From Sulfurimonas sp. (lineage in GTDB: Bacteria > Campylobacterota > Campylobacteria > Campylobacterales > Sulfurimonadaceae), in NCBI GenBank assembly GCA_027063585.1, contig JAMORM010000085.1, positions 1 to 6,426 of the forward strand: a stretch of 6,426 nucleotides of DNA, read 5' to 3'. Shown here piece after piece: positions 5,822-6,426 of this stretch; position 1 is the stretch's first letter, and every line of letters begins with the position of its first letter. The notes below the pieces were generated by a model, which was given only the letters and a program-made list of their open reading frames with translations, did not search any database and was not told where the DNA came from. Position numbers and translations under genes: made by a program.

Positions 5822-5935
5822 TATTAACACTTGTTCACAATGGCTTGATTTAATATGAACAAGTGTTCTTATTATCTCAGCTCTTATTAACGTTTGTTCA
5901 TATATAATTCTATACTTATTAACACTTGTTCACAA
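5822..5935. promoter_or_regulatory. Four phased operator-like dyads upstream of the TetR gene
   Basis: The 12-base word AACACTTGTTCA occurs at 5826-5837 and 5921-5932, inverted at 5856-5867, and with two changes (AACGTTTGTTCA) at 5889-5900. The flanks of the first and last copies also match, giving 19 identical bases at 5822-5840 and 5917-5935. Each unit is a small dyad of the form (G)AACA-N2-TGTT(C), perfect over GAACA/TGTTC in the inverted copy. Centres are 30, 33 and 32 bases apart, close to three helical turns. The third and fourth copies flank the tetR -10. The first lies about 50 bases upstream of the rnpB start. The likely reading is an autoregulatory operator array for the adjacent TetR protein; binding is inferred. 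Confidence 0.75.
5903..5908 (+). promoter_or_regulatory. -10 box for the TetR-family gene
   Basis: TATAAT lies two bases after the third operator copy and 12 bases before the fourth. Transcription would start near 5915, leaving a leader of about 38 nt that contains the fourth copy. A protein bound at copies three and four would block this promoter. Confidence 0.6.
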
Positions 5936-5952
5936 AAAGAAAAGGAGAGAAA

Positions 5953-6426
5953 ATGCCCGAAAATAAGGAAGTTACAAGACGAACCGGTACAAAAGAGAAG
6001 ATACTGAAGGTGTCAACAGCCCTCTTCTCTCAGTATGGATATAAAGGCACGAGTGTACGAAAAATAGCCTCAGAAGTAGGTATAAGAGAGAGTGCTATTT
6101 ATAATCATTATAAAAATAAAGAGGAGATATTTTTAGAGGTAGCAAAAAATATTTTTTCCTCCCCCTTCTCTTTTAGTGATGAAGAAATCAAGGAGCTGGC
6201 ATTAAGAGGAAAAGCTTTTTTACAAAAATATACGATGCAGTATAAGATGCTGACATTTGACAAGAGCAATGAAAATATGTTTAGACTACTCATGATAGAG
6301 CTTATGCAAAATAAAAGCCTTAGGGAGCAGTTTATGAGTGAATTTCACAATAAAAACATTCAATTACTCTCAGAAGGCTTTTTTATAATGATGCAAAACT
6401 CATTAATTCGTTCATCTGATCCGATG
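5953..6426 (+). CDS. TetR/AcrR-family transcriptional regulator (partial)
   Basis: The frame of 158 codons is cut by the right edge; family members are usually about 190-220 residues. The start ATG has a strong ribosome site, AGGAG at 5943-5947, five bases upstream. The N-terminal helix-turn-helix domain (about 13-60) is textbook TetR: KEKILKVSTALFSQYGYKGT, then SVRKIASEVGIRESAIYNHY, then KNKEEIF. The remainder is helical ligand-binding domain (LLMIELMQNKSLREQF), which varies within the family, so the ligand cannot be told. TetR proteins typically repress their own and a neighbouring operon until an effector binds. Autoregulation fits the four upstream dyads. An efflux pump or lipid-metabolism operon would be expected downstream, but it is outside the window. 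Confidence 0.95.
   Translation, partial: MPENKEVTRRTGTKEKILKVSTALFSQYGYKGTSVRKIASEVGIRESAIYNHYKNKEEIFLEVAKNIFSSPFSFSDEEIKELALRGKAFLQKYTMQYKMLTFDKSNENMFRLLMIELMQNKSLREQFMSEFHNKNIQLLSEGFFIMMQNSLIRSSDPM

Noticed and set aside
5822..5935. CRISPR-like array
   Set aside because: There are only four short dyads, one inverted and one degenerate, with gaps of about 20 bases in an AT-rich promoter region, and no cas genes. Operators fit better.
6108..6293. Minus-strand open frame of 61 codons
   Set aside because: It is antisense to the TetR-family gene, which has a clear helix-turn-helix and ribosome site.

Overview
The window is AT-rich and reads as chromosome of a Campylobacterota (Epsilonproteobacteria) member, most likely Sulfurimonas-like. 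The clues are the GluRS-like protein, whose body matches the GltX type of this phylum as I remember it, TATAAT boxes without good -35 elements, and the style of the small proteins. The species call is inference; no search was run.

Layout. (1) 1-1158, minus: a GluRS paralogue with an open frame but every class I catalytic signature altered or missing, running off the left edge. (2) 1159-1259: a compact divergent promoter region. (3) 1260-3518, plus: glnS, a glutaminyl-tRNA synthetase fused to a C-terminal YqeY/GatB-like tRNA-binding tail, followed by an intrinsic terminator. (4) 3620-3694, minus: tRNA-Glu(UUC), with its own promoter and a perfect hairpin in its leader. (5) 5397-3772, minus: a secreted glucosaminidase-like wall hydrolase, a 68-residue helical protein one base downstream of it, and an orphan response regulator whose output domain looks like a ribbon-helix-helix (CopG/Arc) DNA-binding fold. 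(6) 5443-5779, minus: rnpB, the RNase P RNA. (7) 5822-5935: four copies of an operator-like dyad at about 30-33 bp spacing, leading into a TetR-family regulator (5953 to the right edge, plus).

How it fits together. The left half concerns Glu/Gln decoding. In Campylobacterota without GlnRS, Gln-tRNAGln is made by a second GluRS plus the GatCAB amidotransferase. Here a direct GlnRS sits back to back with a GluRS paralogue that seems unable to activate glutamate. One reading is that gaining GlnRS relieved the paralogue of its aminoacylation job, after which it decayed or took on a non-catalytic role. The right half holds tRNA processing (rnpB) and a probable wall-hydrolase/small-protein/response-regulator operon. 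The TetR gene is probably autoregulated through the phased operators, which also lie just upstream of the rnpB promoter.

The most notable items are the motif-less GluRS paralogue beside a YqeY-tailed GlnRS, the REC-RHH response regulator, and the four phased operator copies. No CRISPR array, insertion sequence, integrase or phage gene is visible.
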